The notes under the pieces are model-generated. The model did no database searches, was not told where the DNA came from, and saw nothing but the letters and a program-made list of their open reading frames with translations. Position numbers and translations under genes: made by a program. Below, in pieces: positions 42,131 through 51,150 of a DNA stretch of 62,129 bases; the first letter of the stretch is position 1, and each line of letters begins with the position of its first letter. Origin of the DNA: CAYJPA01 sp964371945 (lineage in GTDB: Bacteria; Chloroflexota; Chloroflexia; Thermomicrobiales; UBA6265); NCBI GenBank assembly GCA_964371945.1, contig CAYJPA010000025.1, positions 1-62,129 of the forward strand, given 5' to 3'.

Positions 42131-42616
42131 ATGACAAAGGCTACAGGGAGTGATGGCAGTCGCGGAAGCCGCTCCGCGCCCTACCGTGTGCGACGTCCGA
42201 AGGACAAAGTCGACCTTATGGAGGAGCTGACGACTGGCAGTAAGGCTTTCGCCAGCTACCGGGATCTACTAGGCTTTGCGGCAGCCCTTGGATGGTCGCT
42301 TGGAAAGCCAGAGCCATTTGAGCAAACGGCAGAGCCGGTTGCTTGGGAGGTGTTCACAAATCACCCTGGCAATGAGGCGCTAGTCGACATGCTGACGGCC
42401 GTCCAAGTCGATGATGCCGATGCACTCAGTAGCGAAAGACTTATCGAGCGGATTCAGCGTTTTGAAGAGTATGCGAACGCAGGGCTGATCGCTCTCGCTC
42501 AAATGAGTGCAGCCGATTCGACGCTCGACGCGCTGACCCGTTTGATTATTGATACGGAAGTGCGTGAGCAGGCCGGAGATCTCGACGCACTAATCACCGA
42601 GCTGTCTGGTCTGTAG
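42131..42616 (+). CDS. Dnd-associated protein 4-like
   Basis: A 161-aa protein starting at the ATG at 42131. It has the pattern I associate with DNA phosphorothioation-associated protein 4: RRPKDKVDLMEELTT, then FASYRDLLGFAAALGW, then WEVFTNHPGNEALVDMLTAVQ, and near the end RFEEYANAGLIALAQM. The function of that family is unknown but it is tied to Dnd loci. It closes the plus-strand operon, only 5 bp after the ATPase, and its 3' end faces dndA. This supports assigning the whole plus-strand unit to the phosphorothioation system. Confidence 0.65.
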   Translation: MTKATGSDGSRGSRSAPYRVRRPKDKVDLMEELTTGSKAFASYRDLLGFAAALGWSLGKPEPFEQTAEPVAWEVFTNHPGNEALVDMLTAVQVDDADALSSERLIERIQRFEEYANAGLIALAQMSAADSTLDALTRLIIDTEVREQAGDLDALITELSGL

Positions 42617-42718
42617 TGTTCAGTCTGTTGTAGGCGTTGAGACGAGCTTCAGTGAGAAAGACTGACCTAGTCGCGGATTCCGATCTTTCTCATCGAGCCA
42701 ACCAGCGAGACGAGTGTG

Positions 42719-43891
42719 TCACGCGCGGAGGCGATGAGCGCGACTGATCTCGTCGGAAAGGCGCACAATGGTGTAGTTGACTTCTTCTGGTGTGGTTGAT
42801 CGCCCAAGTCCAAAGCGGATTGATTGGTGTGCCCGTGCCTTATCTAGGTGCGTCGCGAGCAGCACATGAGATGGTTCCACCCGCTCCGATGTGCATGCCG
42901 CTCCCGTTGAAAACGCTATGTCAGGTGTCGCGACCACCAATCCCTTCGCTTCGACGCCTGGAATAAAAATACTGAGGTTGTGTGGAAGGCGATCGGAAGG
43001 ATGCCCATTGATCTCAATGTCTGGCACTCGCTCCTCAAACCCGGCAAGGAGTTGATCTCGTAGACCGCGAAGACGCTCTGACTCTTTAGTCATAAGAAGC
43101 TGAGCCAGCTTCGCTGCTTGACCAAACCCGACAATGCCAGGGACATTCAGAGTCCCGGACCGAAGTCCGCGCTCGTGACCTCCACCCCACAATAACGGAG
43201 TCAGCATTACCCGCGGACTTCGTCGTCGAACATAGAGCGCACCTACACCTTTAGGACCGTAGATCTTGTGTGCGGAAAGTGAGAGTAGGTCGATGTGCAT
43301 GCGCTCGACGTCAATGGCCACATTTCCTACCGCCTGCGTCGCATCAGTATGAAAGAGAACATCGTGCTCCCGTGCAATTTCACCGATCTCTGCCATTGGA
43401 GCCAGGGTGCCTATTTCGTTGTTCGCAGCCATGATCGAAATCAGGATTGTCTTTTCCGTGATTGACGAACGAAGCAACTCCAGATCTATCGAGCCGAAAC
43501 GATCGACGGGGAGATAGGTCACACACTTGCCCAAATGCTCTAAACGCTTCGCCGTATCCAATATCGCCTTGTGCTCCGTAACACAGGTGATCAAATGATC
43601 GCCACGACCAGCGTAGGACTCCATGACTCCGAATAGCGCGGTGTTGTTTGACTCAGTCGCGCCGCTAGTGAAGGTGATTTCCGCCTCGCGAGCTCCGATG
43701 AGGTCAGCGATTTGCTGGCGAGCCGTATCGACGGCCGCTCTCGCCCGCGCTCCGAAAACATGGTCGCTACTTGAAGCGTTCCCGAACTCCTCAAGAAAGA
43801 ATGGCAGCATGACGTCGAATACACGGCGATCGACTGGCGTTGTTGCATGGTGGTCCATATAGATCGGTCGAACAGTCGCCCGCTCGATCAC
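42719..43891 (-). CDS. dndA: Cysteine desulfurase DndA
   Basis: A 390-aa NifS/IscS-type PLP enzyme. Visible motifs are TSGATESNNTAL, HTDATQAVGN, the PLP lysine in LSAHKIYGPKG and the catalytic Cys in STGAACTSE. It takes sulfur from cysteine and passes it to DndC. The GTG start overlaps the dndE stop and its ribosome site (GGAGGTGGGAG) is coded by the dndE tail. It is the last gene of the dndBCDEA operon. Here a dedicated desulfurase is encoded, so host IscS is not needed. Confidence 0.9.
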   Translation of the reverse strand: MIERATVRPIYMDHHATTPVDRRVFDVMLPFFLEEFGNASSSDHVFGARARAAVDTARQQIADLIGAREAEITFTSGATESNNTALFGVMESYAGRGDHLITCVTEHKAILDTAKRLEHLGKCVTYLPVDRFGSIDLELLRSSITEKTILISIMAANNEIGTLAPMAEIGEIAREHDVLFHTDATQAVGNVAIDVERMHIDLLSLSAHKIYGPKGVGALYVRRRSPRVMLTPLLWGGGHERGLRSGTLNVPGIVGFGQAAKLAQLLMTKESERLRGLRDQLLAGFEERVPDIEINGHPSDRLPHNLSIFIPGVEAKGLVVATPDIAFSTGAACTSERVEPSHVLLATHLDKARAHQSIRFGLGRSTTPEEVNYTIVRLSDEISRAHRLRA

Positions 43892-44334
43892 CTCCCACCT
43901 CCTTTATTAGTCTCGCCTGAATGTGCTGGCACAAGGCCCACGATATCGCTGATATCTCGCACTCGATTACAAATGATGTTCGCTCCCCGATTCATGTGCG
44001 CACGGTACTGAGCCAGAAAATCGTTTTCTGGGTCCAATCCATCTTCAATCAGCCGCTGGACAAGCAACGCATCGAAAAGGAGGTCCCATTCACCCACGAG
44101 CGTAACGCGATTGAATTCCAGTCCATTTTCTTCGAATGCTGCCGGGTCAGGAACCTGCGGATCCGCAAGCGACAGGACGAAACCGAGCCGACAAAGGAGG
44201 TTAGGCGTGAGTCCGGTACGCGCCTTCTTGTCCCGCAAGCGGTACGTCAACTCATCCGAGAGCCGCATTCGGCTCCAGCGAGCCGGACGGATCTCACGGT
44301 TTGCAACTTCGCTTCTATTTTTATCCACCACCAT
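43888..44334 (-). CDS. dndE: DNA sulfur modification protein DndE
   Basis: A 148-aa protein with the DndE pattern: RMRLSDELTYRLRDKKARTGLTPNLLCRLGF, split here as RMRLSDELTYRLRDKKARTG and LTPNLLCRLGF, then EFNRVTLVGEWDLLFDALLVQR and FLAQYRAHMNRGANII. DndE tetramers bind nicked DNA and are required for sulfur insertion. The start is the ATG at 44334 inside the last codons of dndD, with GGAGG 8 bp upstream. The extra N-terminal ~45 residues are basic. Confidence 0.85.
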   Translation of the reverse strand: MVVDKNRSEVANREIRPARWSRMRLSDELTYRLRDKKARTGLTPNLLCRLGFVLSLADPQVPDPAAFEENGLEFNRVTLVGEWDLLFDALLVQRLIEDGLDPENDFLAQYRAHMNRGANIICNRVRDISDIVGLVPAHSGETNKGGGR

Positions 44335-46402
44335 CGAGTTGTCCTCCAATCGAGGAAGCATCGACAGCAGGTCCCGTCTGCGGATCTTCGAACTGGAAAT
44401 AACCGCTCTCAATCACTGATGATTTGTCCGCCGGCGAATACTTGATGTGGAAGACTCGCGACACCGACGGTGAAAGGCGAGCGAAGAGTCGTTGGTCAAT
44501 CTCGCTATCCGTGCTCAACAGAATGACTTGTTCAGCGGCGAAGGGGTAGTAGAAATCGACGAGTTTGGCTCGGTGGTCTGTGTCGAGTCTTCCCAAGGGC
44601 GTGTCGATGATTACTGGCAGGCGGCGGCCAGAAACCTGCGCTAGTGCCCAAAGTAATGCGATCGCAAAAATCTGCTTTTCCCCCGCAGAGAGTCGTGTGC
44701 GAGGAACCTCGCTGCCGTCCTTCGCCCGCAGTGTCACACGAAACGATTCGGGATCGACCGTAACCGAATCAACTAGATCTGGTTTTCTCGCCAATCGGGC
44801 AAATGAATGAGCCAGGGCGCGCTCCAACTCCGCGATGCGTCGTTCGCTGAGTCGATTACGAAACGCATCAAGAGCCTGACGAACCTTGACGGTAAGCGCC
44901 TCGCGCCGCTGGCTGTCCGACTCACGCGCACGCCGCTCAAGCAAATCCGCTTCCTCTTTCGCCAGAGATTGAATTTGCGCGACGAGCTCGAATCTACCTC
45001 GCTCCTTTTCGTCCCGCTCCCGGCTCAACACAGCCATTGCGGCGTGCTGTTTGCCCAGATCTTCGACGATCTCGCGCAGGTCGTCGTTGGAGGGTGCACG
45101 CTGGATGTCGGTCATCACCCTCATTCGTTCCTCGTCGATCACCTCTAATTGTTGCTTCAGCAGCCGAGCGCGTGGCGCAACTGTTTCAGACGCTTGCCGC
45201 AATGCCTGCAGAACTCGAGCCTGATCTGCCTTGCTCATCGCAATCCCGAGCGGCGCATCAAGCAACGTCGGTTGACCAGGTGTGACACGCTCCAGTACAC
45301 AGGCAAACCGTGGAGCAAGCAACTGTCGTAGTGCCTCTCCAGTTACTCCTTCCCCCGACACCTCCCAAAAATCTGGTGCTGCCAACTCGAATTCGATGGC
45401 CTTCTTCATCATGGCTGACGCCTGCCAGCGTTGTTCAGTCTCCGCGTGTATAGCCAGACTCTCGATGACACGCGCCAGGTTTCTGATCAAATCTGGTGCT
45501 ACCGCAAACGGCAGCAACCCCGTACTTAGTTCGTGAATCTCTTCGATAATGTCCTCGCGGTTCTTGCCAAGTTGCGCAAGACGCGCGGTGAGCGCCTCTC
45601 GCTCTCGAGCGAATGCCCCTCCTTCGGCTACAAGTCGATCTTCAATTCTCTGGATGGCCACCCCTTGCCTGGCGATCCGATTCCCCAATTCGCCAAGCGA
45701 TTGCGCCAATTCCTCTCGTTTCTGAGAAACCCGAACCAGCTCATCGCTAACTGCCCGTTGCCGACTGCTCAAATCGTCACCCGGTGCTGGCGCCTGCCTG
45801 CTCTCATAAACCCGTAGATCCTGCTTCAGCTGGTCGATGATGTCGATGCCAAGCAGCGTCCTAATCGCTCCGGCGATCTCGATTTCGTTGTCGCCATCCT
45901 CCGCCAGCGCGCGAACTCGTTCGCCGTCGAAAAAGAAGAGTCCAGAGAGTGCAGGCGGGATCAGCGTGTCGACAAAATCCTGCCAATGACTTTGATCGAA
46001 CGACTCAAGGGGTCGACCGTCACTCAGCACCATGAGATCTTCAGTGATGTTGTTACCGCGGAGTTCCCAGCCCCGATCCACTCGGTAAACCGTTCTCGTT
46101 CCACCTTGGGTGTGCTCGAATTCAAGGGAGATTGCAGCCCTTTTCAATGAGGGGGACTCGCGTTGTGCGCAATGGATCAGATCAGAAAGGTGGACGTGGT
46201 AGTCCGCCAGGCTGGTGCGAGCGCCGAGTGACCGGCGCCCGTAGAGACAGAGCCGCACCGAGTCGAGAATCGTGGTCTTGCCGGTTCCGTTCTTGCCTCC
46301 GAATAAGACAATCGGCCTCGTTGAGTCAATCGGGCGAAGTTCGATCGCGTGCCTACCGCCGAATACCCCAATATCGGATAGGACAATGCGGGAAAGAATC
46401 AC
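44321..46402 (-). CDS. dndD: DNA sulfur modification ATPase DndD
   Basis: A 693-aa SMC-like ATPase: Walker A GKNGTGKTTILDSV (~35-48), the GLFFFDGERVRAL motif of DndD, long coiled coils (residues ~200-560), signature RLSAGEKQIFAIAL and Walker B PVIIDTPLGRLDTDHR. It is thought to provide ATP-driven DNA structure change or nicking for sulfur incorporation. The GTG start overlaps the dndC stop (GTGA). The C-terminal tail codes the dndE ribosome site. Confidence 0.9.
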   Translation of the reverse strand: MILSRIVLSDIGVFGGRHAIELRPIDSTRPIVLFGGKNGTGKTTILDSVRLCLYGRRSLGARTSLADYHVHLSDLIHCAQRESPSLKRAAISLEFEHTQGGTRTVYRVDRGWELRGNNITEDLMVLSDGRPLESFDQSHWQDFVDTLIPPALSGLFFFDGERVRALAEDGDNEIEIAGAIRTLLGIDIIDQLKQDLRVYESRQAPAPGDDLSSRQRAVSDELVRVSQKREELAQSLGELGNRIARQGVAIQRIEDRLVAEGGAFAREREALTARLAQLGKNREDIIEEIHELSTGLLPFAVAPDLIRNLARVIESLAIHAETEQRWQASAMMKKAIEFELAAPDFWEVSGEGVTGEALRQLLAPRFACVLERVTPGQPTLLDAPLGIAMSKADQARVLQALRQASETVAPRARLLKQQLEVIDEERMRVMTDIQRAPSNDDLREIVEDLGKQHAAMAVLSRERDEKERGRFELVAQIQSLAKEEADLLERRARESDSQRREALTVKVRQALDAFRNRLSERRIAELERALAHSFARLARKPDLVDSVTVDPESFRVTLRAKDGSEVPRTRLSAGEKQIFAIALLWALAQVSGRRLPVIIDTPLGRLDTDHRAKLVDFYYPFAAEQVILLSTDSEIDQRLFARLSPSVSRVFHIKYSPADKSSVIESGYFQFEDPQTGPAVDASSIGGQLDGGG

Positions 46403-47895
46403 AGGATTTCCTGTGACTCGTCGATCACATCGTCCCCTATGCTGACACCGACCATGTTGAGCAGCTCAAGCTCCAATTCCCCTCGCCCACGCCACTCTTC
46501 TCGAAATGCCGAATCAATCCGCTTGAAAATCGTTGAACGTCGGCCCAGGCCGATCATGTCGCGTTCGATATCGAGGAGTTTCGCGACAAGTCTGGAAGAA
46601 ATATCTAACTCTCCGCAGATATCGTCGAGTAATTCACGATCTGACCGTGTAAAACGACTCGCATCTTCCAGCGACCAATCCAGCTCCTCACCGACGACAT
46701 CGCGGTAGATGCGGGGAACGCAGTCTTCCCAATCCTGGCGCTCGACTTGCCATATTCGGCGGATTTCCTGAAGCTCCTCGTGACTAATGACCACTGATTC
46801 AGGATCTGGGCCATCAATTCTCAGACTCTTCTGAACCTCCAGCACTCGCCGCAACATGTCCTTGCATGCCTCGAAGGTGTAAGGTCCGACGCTGAGCCGT
46901 CCGCTCCGTGTCGTCTTGACACTCCCATCCCGTCGTTTGATGTCGCGAAACAGGATCTTATTCTCTGGCTCTTGCGTACTTGATAAGAAGTCGCGAAATT
47001 CCAGCAATGGCTCGAGCCAGAATTCACCGCTATCAATCAGCGCCTCCATCGACTTGTCGCGGCTGACAACGGTGCATACCCAGCAACCGAACCTGCTGTT
47101 GCCGCATGAAGGTGTAGTTTTGTCGATGACAAGCGGACATTCGCCTGCTTGAGCGCTGTTGTAGAGCGAAACCAGGTCACGATTGTCTTGACCCCAAGGA
47201 GACTCCACTTGGAGTAGATAAGCCCAGATATCCTGCGTAGACCAGTCTTGAATAGGAGGATACACATAGGCATTGGGAAGCTGGCTGTGCCTTGCGAGCT
47301 TGCTGCCTTCCCGGCGGTGCAAGCTCATGACTTGGGCACGGGTTGCGCTTTCGCTCGATCGTACACCGAGCACCATCACGACTTCCCCAAATTCGGCGAC
47401 ACGGTCGAGGATGAAGCGGTTGGCAGGCTTGATCTTGAGCCGCTCAGTACACCAGCGGAACTTGTTTGTCGGAGCTGGATAGCCTTTCCCGATCAGGTTC
47501 ACCCAGAAACTGTCCTGCACCGTAGGTTGGACTTTGTGGGCTTGGAATGGCATGCCCTCGACGGTAGCAGCTTCGTTGATTCGTGCCAGGATGCCGTCGA
47601 TTCGCTGGACGATCACCGGGGTTTCTACAAGCGTATCCGACGCAATCACGTAAACTGGTTTCACGCGCCGGTCAGGCGAGAGATCGCGTAGTGCGTACCA
47701 GACCAACTGCAACGCGGCTGTGGAATCCTTGCCGCCGCTGAAACCAACCACCCATGGGCGCGAATCACCGAGGTAAACCGCTCTAATCTCGTTGGCGATC
47801 TCTGCAAGCGTCGTTCGGTCGAATACCGATCCGTTTTGAACTACCCCGATTGGTAGTAATGAATCACCCGGACCGGGACTGCCGGAATTACTCAT
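46399..47895 (-). CDS. dndC: DNA sulfur modification protein DndC
   Basis: A ~498-aa PAPS-reductase-like protein: PP-loop VGFSGGKDSTAAL (~50-62), RWCTERLKIKP, and a cysteine cluster CPLVIDKTTPSCGNSRFGCWVC that would hold the 4Fe-4S cluster. It activates and transfers sulfur to DNA. ATG at 47895 overlaps the dndB stop; an ATG at 47910 has a ribosome site too close to be used. The operon order BCDEA is seen with overlaps throughout. Confidence 0.9.
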   Translation of the reverse strand: MSNSGSPGPGDSLLPIGVVQNGSVFDRTTLAEIANEIRAVYLGDSRPWVVGFSGGKDSTAALQLVWYALRDLSPDRRVKPVYVIASDTLVETPVIVQRIDGILARINEAATVEGMPFQAHKVQPTVQDSFWVNLIGKGYPAPTNKFRWCTERLKIKPANRFILDRVAEFGEVVMVLGVRSSESATRAQVMSLHRREGSKLARHSQLPNAYVYPPIQDWSTQDIWAYLLQVESPWGQDNRDLVSLYNSAQAGECPLVIDKTTPSCGNSRFGCWVCTVVSRDKSMEALIDSGEFWLEPLLEFRDFLSSTQEPENKILFRDIKRRDGSVKTTRSGRLSVGPYTFEACKDMLRRVLEVQKSLRIDGPDPESVVISHEELQEIRRIWQVERQDWEDCVPRIYRDVVGEELDWSLEDASRFTRSDRELLDDICGELDISSRLVAKLLDIERDMIGLGRRSTIFKRIDSAFREEWRGRGELELELLNMVGVSIGDDVIDESQEIL

Positions 47896-49054
47896 CGTGC
47901 TCGTCCCCATCCTCTTCCATTGCGTGACGAGAAGAAGCCACGAACCCATGTTCGGCCTCAAGTTCGTCTTGTTGAAGTGGTAGTCCTAAGCCCAGTTTGA
48001 TCACGTTCGTAGTCAGCAGTACGTGCCTATGGGTCTTGCTGAGTCGGCCCTCCAACATCACTCGGCCCTCCCACGTCGTGTTCCCACGATTCCAGTCGAT
48101 GGCACTGAGCGCCCCAAGGCGAACCTCCCAGCCCTTCCGATCCGAACCGACCAAAGCGCCGCCGGCACGTCCTAACGCCTGCAAAACGACACCATGGGCA
48201 TGAACATAGTCCGCGCGCATATCGGCCGGGCTTAGCAATCCTTCTTTAACTTTCCGCCATTCAGGAATCACCTCAGCAAGAGCGGACCAATACGCACGGA
48301 GCATCGCCCTTGAAGCTTCTTGGTCAGTCGAGAACCCTTCACCAACGTCTGTCCATGTATCCAGGAATTCCTGCGACGCTTGGTACAGCGCGCTCAGCGT
48401 GAAGAGGCGCGTCGAGCGATTTGAAATCGACGTTTTCTCAAGCTCGATCCTGTTGCGGAAGAGGGGAACCGAGTTGCTTAGATCGCGCGCAAGGTCCGCC
48501 ATCGGATTACGGTGATCGTAGAGAATCCCAATCGACTGGGACGGACGAATGGCATGGGTATTCAAGTCGGCAAACATTTGCTGACTGCGACGGAGCCCAG
48601 CATCAACAAACATCACAACCGCGATCGACTCATCGCCAAGTTCTGGTCGCTCCTTTATCGCTTCCACGATCGCTGCCCGCCGGTGCTGTCCGTCGTTGAT
48701 CAGGATTGACGACGCCATCGAGAAGGAAAGAACCCCGACTCTCGACTGCGGCCCGTGCTCGGATACGGAAGTGAAATCGACGTCACCATCAATTGATGCA
48801 GTCAGCGCCGAGAAAATGTAGCTTTCCGGGTTCTGAACCATGTATCGAGCAAGCTCAGGGATGCGCGCCCGGTTCAGTGTGCGCTGCGCCCTTAATTCCG
48901 GTCGCAATTCGTCTTCATTGAAGACGAACAGTTTCGGTACGACCCGAAGAGGGAACATCGTAACGTAAAACTCCTTCCCGGCCTGCAGCCCTCGAATGGC
49001 CGGGAAGGAGTACCATGGATCTGAAGAATTGCGGTGCTGAACCATCGTAGCCAT
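47888..49054 (-). CDS. dndB: DNA sulfur modification regulator DndB
   Basis: A ~388-aa protein with the DGQHR motif INDGQHRRAAIVEAI (~119-133) and ADLNTHAIRPSQSI, which define the DndB/DGQHR family. DndB is a transcription repressor of dnd and controls modification frequency. An upstream ATG at 49090 exists, but three TTGGAAGT repeats cover that segment, so translation probably begins at 49054. Those repeats are a good candidate for DndB's own operator. Confidence 0.9.
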   Translation of the reverse strand: MATMVQHRNSSDPWYSFPAIRGLQAGKEFYVTMFPLRVVPKLFVFNEDELRPELRAQRTLNRARIPELARYMVQNPESYIFSALTASIDGDVDFTSVSEHGPQSRVGVLSFSMASSILINDGQHRRAAIVEAIKERPELGDESIAVVMFVDAGLRRSQQMFADLNTHAIRPSQSIGILYDHRNPMADLARDLSNSVPLFRNRIELEKTSISNRSTRLFTLSALYQASQEFLDTWTDVGEGFSTDQEASRAMLRAYWSALAEVIPEWRKVKEGLLSPADMRADYVHAHGVVLQALGRAGGALVGSDRKGWEVRLGALSAIDWNRGNTTWEGRVMLEGRLSKTHRHVLLTTNVIKLGLGLPLQQDELEAEHGFVASSRHAMEEDGDEHDE

Positions 49055-49055
49055 G

Positions 49056-49107
49056 TTGGAAGTATATTCGAATCCCCTTGGAAGTTGCATAAGATGTGCT
49101 TGGAAGT
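49056..49107 (-). promoter_or_regulatory. Triple 8-bp direct repeat, dnd operator
   Basis: TTGGAAGT occurs at 49056-49063, 49078-49085 and 49100-49107, exactly 22 bp apart (two helical turns). The repeats read ACTTCCAA on the dnd strand and end just before the dndB ATG. They overlap the likely promoter, so binding would shut the operon down. No ribosome site fits between them and the start, so the transcript may be leaderless or weakly translated. Confidence 0.65.
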
Positions 49108-49482
49108 TCTGACTTCAATAAGTCGATAACGTTTCTTAATCGCGATTCCGCTCGCAATGGATTTCGAGAGATTATCGTAAGTCGCTCCGGCCAAGTGGTT
49201 GCACGTTGGTGATGTTTCTCCCAGACGCCGCCTATTCGATACAGGCTATTAACACCGGTAATGATCCTCGTCATTTCCACTTCCTTTTGCCAGACTTTCA
49301 AATATGTCCCAATCGAAAAGGAACGTAGGCATAGTCTTGTCGCGCCGACGTCGCCAAAGGTCATTTCAGCGCATGACGTCTGTCATGTACCGAGGCGAGA
49401 TTGATTCAGTTAACATAGCGAGATGATTCAGCGCCTATCTCAGCATCTCCGCGGCGTTGCTCATTAGCAAGGACTGATCTCC
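49108..49482. other. Divergent region between dndB and helicase unit
   Basis: A 375-bp gap with no gene. The dnd-strand sequence TTGAAG (near 49115) and TCTTAT (near 49091) are possible -35/-10 elements. No clear plus-strand promoter is seen. Bidirectional control of modification and restriction could occur here. Confidence 0.4.
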
Positions 49483-51150
49483 GTGGCACGCATGATCCCA
49501 CCTCGAGGGCCCGACGGCTTCAAAAGTTCGGCGGAAAAGACGCTCTACCGTGAACTGGAGCGACAGCTATCTGATGACTACGTCGTGCTGCATTCCGTTT
49601 CCTGGCTCTCTCGCGAAGGCGGTCGCAACCAGGACGGCGAAGCCGATTTCGTGATTGCCCATCCGAGTCACGGCGTGCTCATCATTGAGGTCAAAGGGGG
49701 CACGATCAGCCGCGACGGCATCAGCGGGGAGTGGTTCTCCGAGGATACGCAGGGGACGGTTCACCCGATCAAGGATCCGTTTGAGCAGGCCTTGAACAGC
49801 ATGTATAGCCTGCGCGACAAATTAGCTGAAGCCGAGATTTCGTGCGGGTATCGCTATCATCTCGGTCGGGCAGTGGCCTTTCCCGACGTCCTGGTCGACG
49901 ACACGGTCCTGGGGCCGGACGCGCCGCGCGACATCATCATCGACAGCCACGATCTGCCAACGATCGTGCGTGGACTGCAGCGGGCGTGGGGATCACCTGC
50001 CAAAGGCGCTAACGGGGAGGCCGCGGTTGCGGCGCTCATCAAGGTCTTGCGCCCTCCGATCAAGCTGAGCCGGCCAGGGCTGGTGGGCGCCATGCGCGCC
50101 GAAGATGACCAGTTGCTCACCCTGACCACCGAGCAGATGCGAGTGCTCGACTTTGTCAGCGGCCATCGCCGGGTCGCGATATCAGGCAGCGCTGGGACCG
50201 GCAAAACCATGGTCGCAATGGAAGCGACCCGACGTATGGCGCGCCAGGGCTTTCGGGTGCTCTTTACCTGCTTCACGAAAGCGCTGGCAGAGGCGGTGGA
50301 GACGACGCTCGCGCACGAGCTCGGTCCCAACATGGAACAGGTCGTGGTGGACAACTACCACGATCTCGCCGCCCGCTACGCGAAGGAGGCCGGCATCGCG
50401 CTGCCTGATCCCGCCCGCTTGAGTACCGACGACGCGACCCGGTATTACAACGAGACGTTGCCCGAGTATTTTCAGCGAGCGGTCGAGACGCTTCCTCACC
50501 GCTTTGACGCGATCGTCGTCGACGAAGGGCAGGATTTCGCCGATATCTGGTGGGTCACGTTGGAGGACCTGTTTGAACGCCCAACCGATGGCATCCTGTT
50601 CATCTTTTATGACGAGAATCAACGCCTGTTCGAACAGAGCGGAGCGTTGCCGATTTCCGAATCACACAGCACCTTGACCAGGAACTGCCGGACCACTCGT
50701 GCGATTCACCTGAGCGCCTCCAGGTACTTGACCAATGGCGCTGCAGCCTGCTGTGATGGCCCTGAAGGCCGGAAACCAGTCGAACTGGTCGTTGCTGCAG
50801 GAGGCGAAGCAGAGGCATTGAAGAAAGCCCTGCACGAACTGGTCACCGTCGAAGGGGTGCCGCTCGACGAAATCGTCGTTCTGACGCCACGCTCGAACCG
50901 AACGAGCAAATTCACCGAAGGCATGCGATTTGGCAACGTCGCGCTCACCTGGGGTGTGGCGGGGATCAACGAGGTTCGGTGTCGCTCAATCGCGACGTTC
51001 AAAGGCATGGAATCCCCAGTCGTCGTGCTGGCTGAGCCCGACCGGGCTCACGCCGCGAGCGCCAATGCCCTCATGCACGTTGCCTTGACCCGCGCCAAAC
51101 ACCATGTCGTCGTGCTCGGACAACTCCCAGCACCCCGAGCAATCGCGTGA
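49483..51150 (+). CDS. NERD-domain nuclease fused to UvrD-type helicase
   Basis: A 555-aa protein starting with GTG. The N-terminal NERD nuclease domain has EADFVIAHPSHGVLIIEVKGG (split as EADFVIAHPSHG and VLIIEVKGG; the E and EVK are catalytic). The helicase part has GSAGTGKTM (Walker A, ~242-250), DAIVVDEGQDF (Walker B), LTRNCRTTRAI and MHVALTRAKHHVVVLG. It would unwind and cut DNA. It overlaps the next helicase by 4 bp (GTGA), giving a three-gene helicase-nuclease operon divergent from dnd. Similar NERD-helicases occur in defence islands. Confidence 0.85.
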   Translation: MARMIPPRGPDGFKSSAEKTLYRELERQLSDDYVVLHSVSWLSREGGRNQDGEADFVIAHPSHGVLIIEVKGGTISRDGISGEWFSEDTQGTVHPIKDPFEQALNSMYSLRDKLAEAEISCGYRYHLGRAVAFPDVLVDDTVLGPDAPRDIIIDSHDLPTIVRGLQRAWGSPAKGANGEAAVAALIKVLRPPIKLSRPGLVGAMRAEDDQLLTLTTEQMRVLDFVSGHRRVAISGSAGTGKTMVAMEATRRMARQGFRVLFTCFTKALAEAVETTLAHELGPNMEQVVVDNYHDLAARYAKEAGIALPDPARLSTDDATRYYNETLPEYFQRAVETLPHRFDAIVVDEGQDFADIWWVTLEDLFERPTDGILFIFYDENQRLFEQSGALPISESHSTLTRNCRTTRAIHLSASRYLTNGAAACCDGPEGRKPVELVVAAGGEAEALKKALHELVTVEGVPLDEIVVLTPRSNRTSKFTEGMRFGNVALTWGVAGINEVRCRSIATFKGMESPVVVLAEPDRAHAASANALMHVALTRAKHHVVVLGQLPAPRAIA

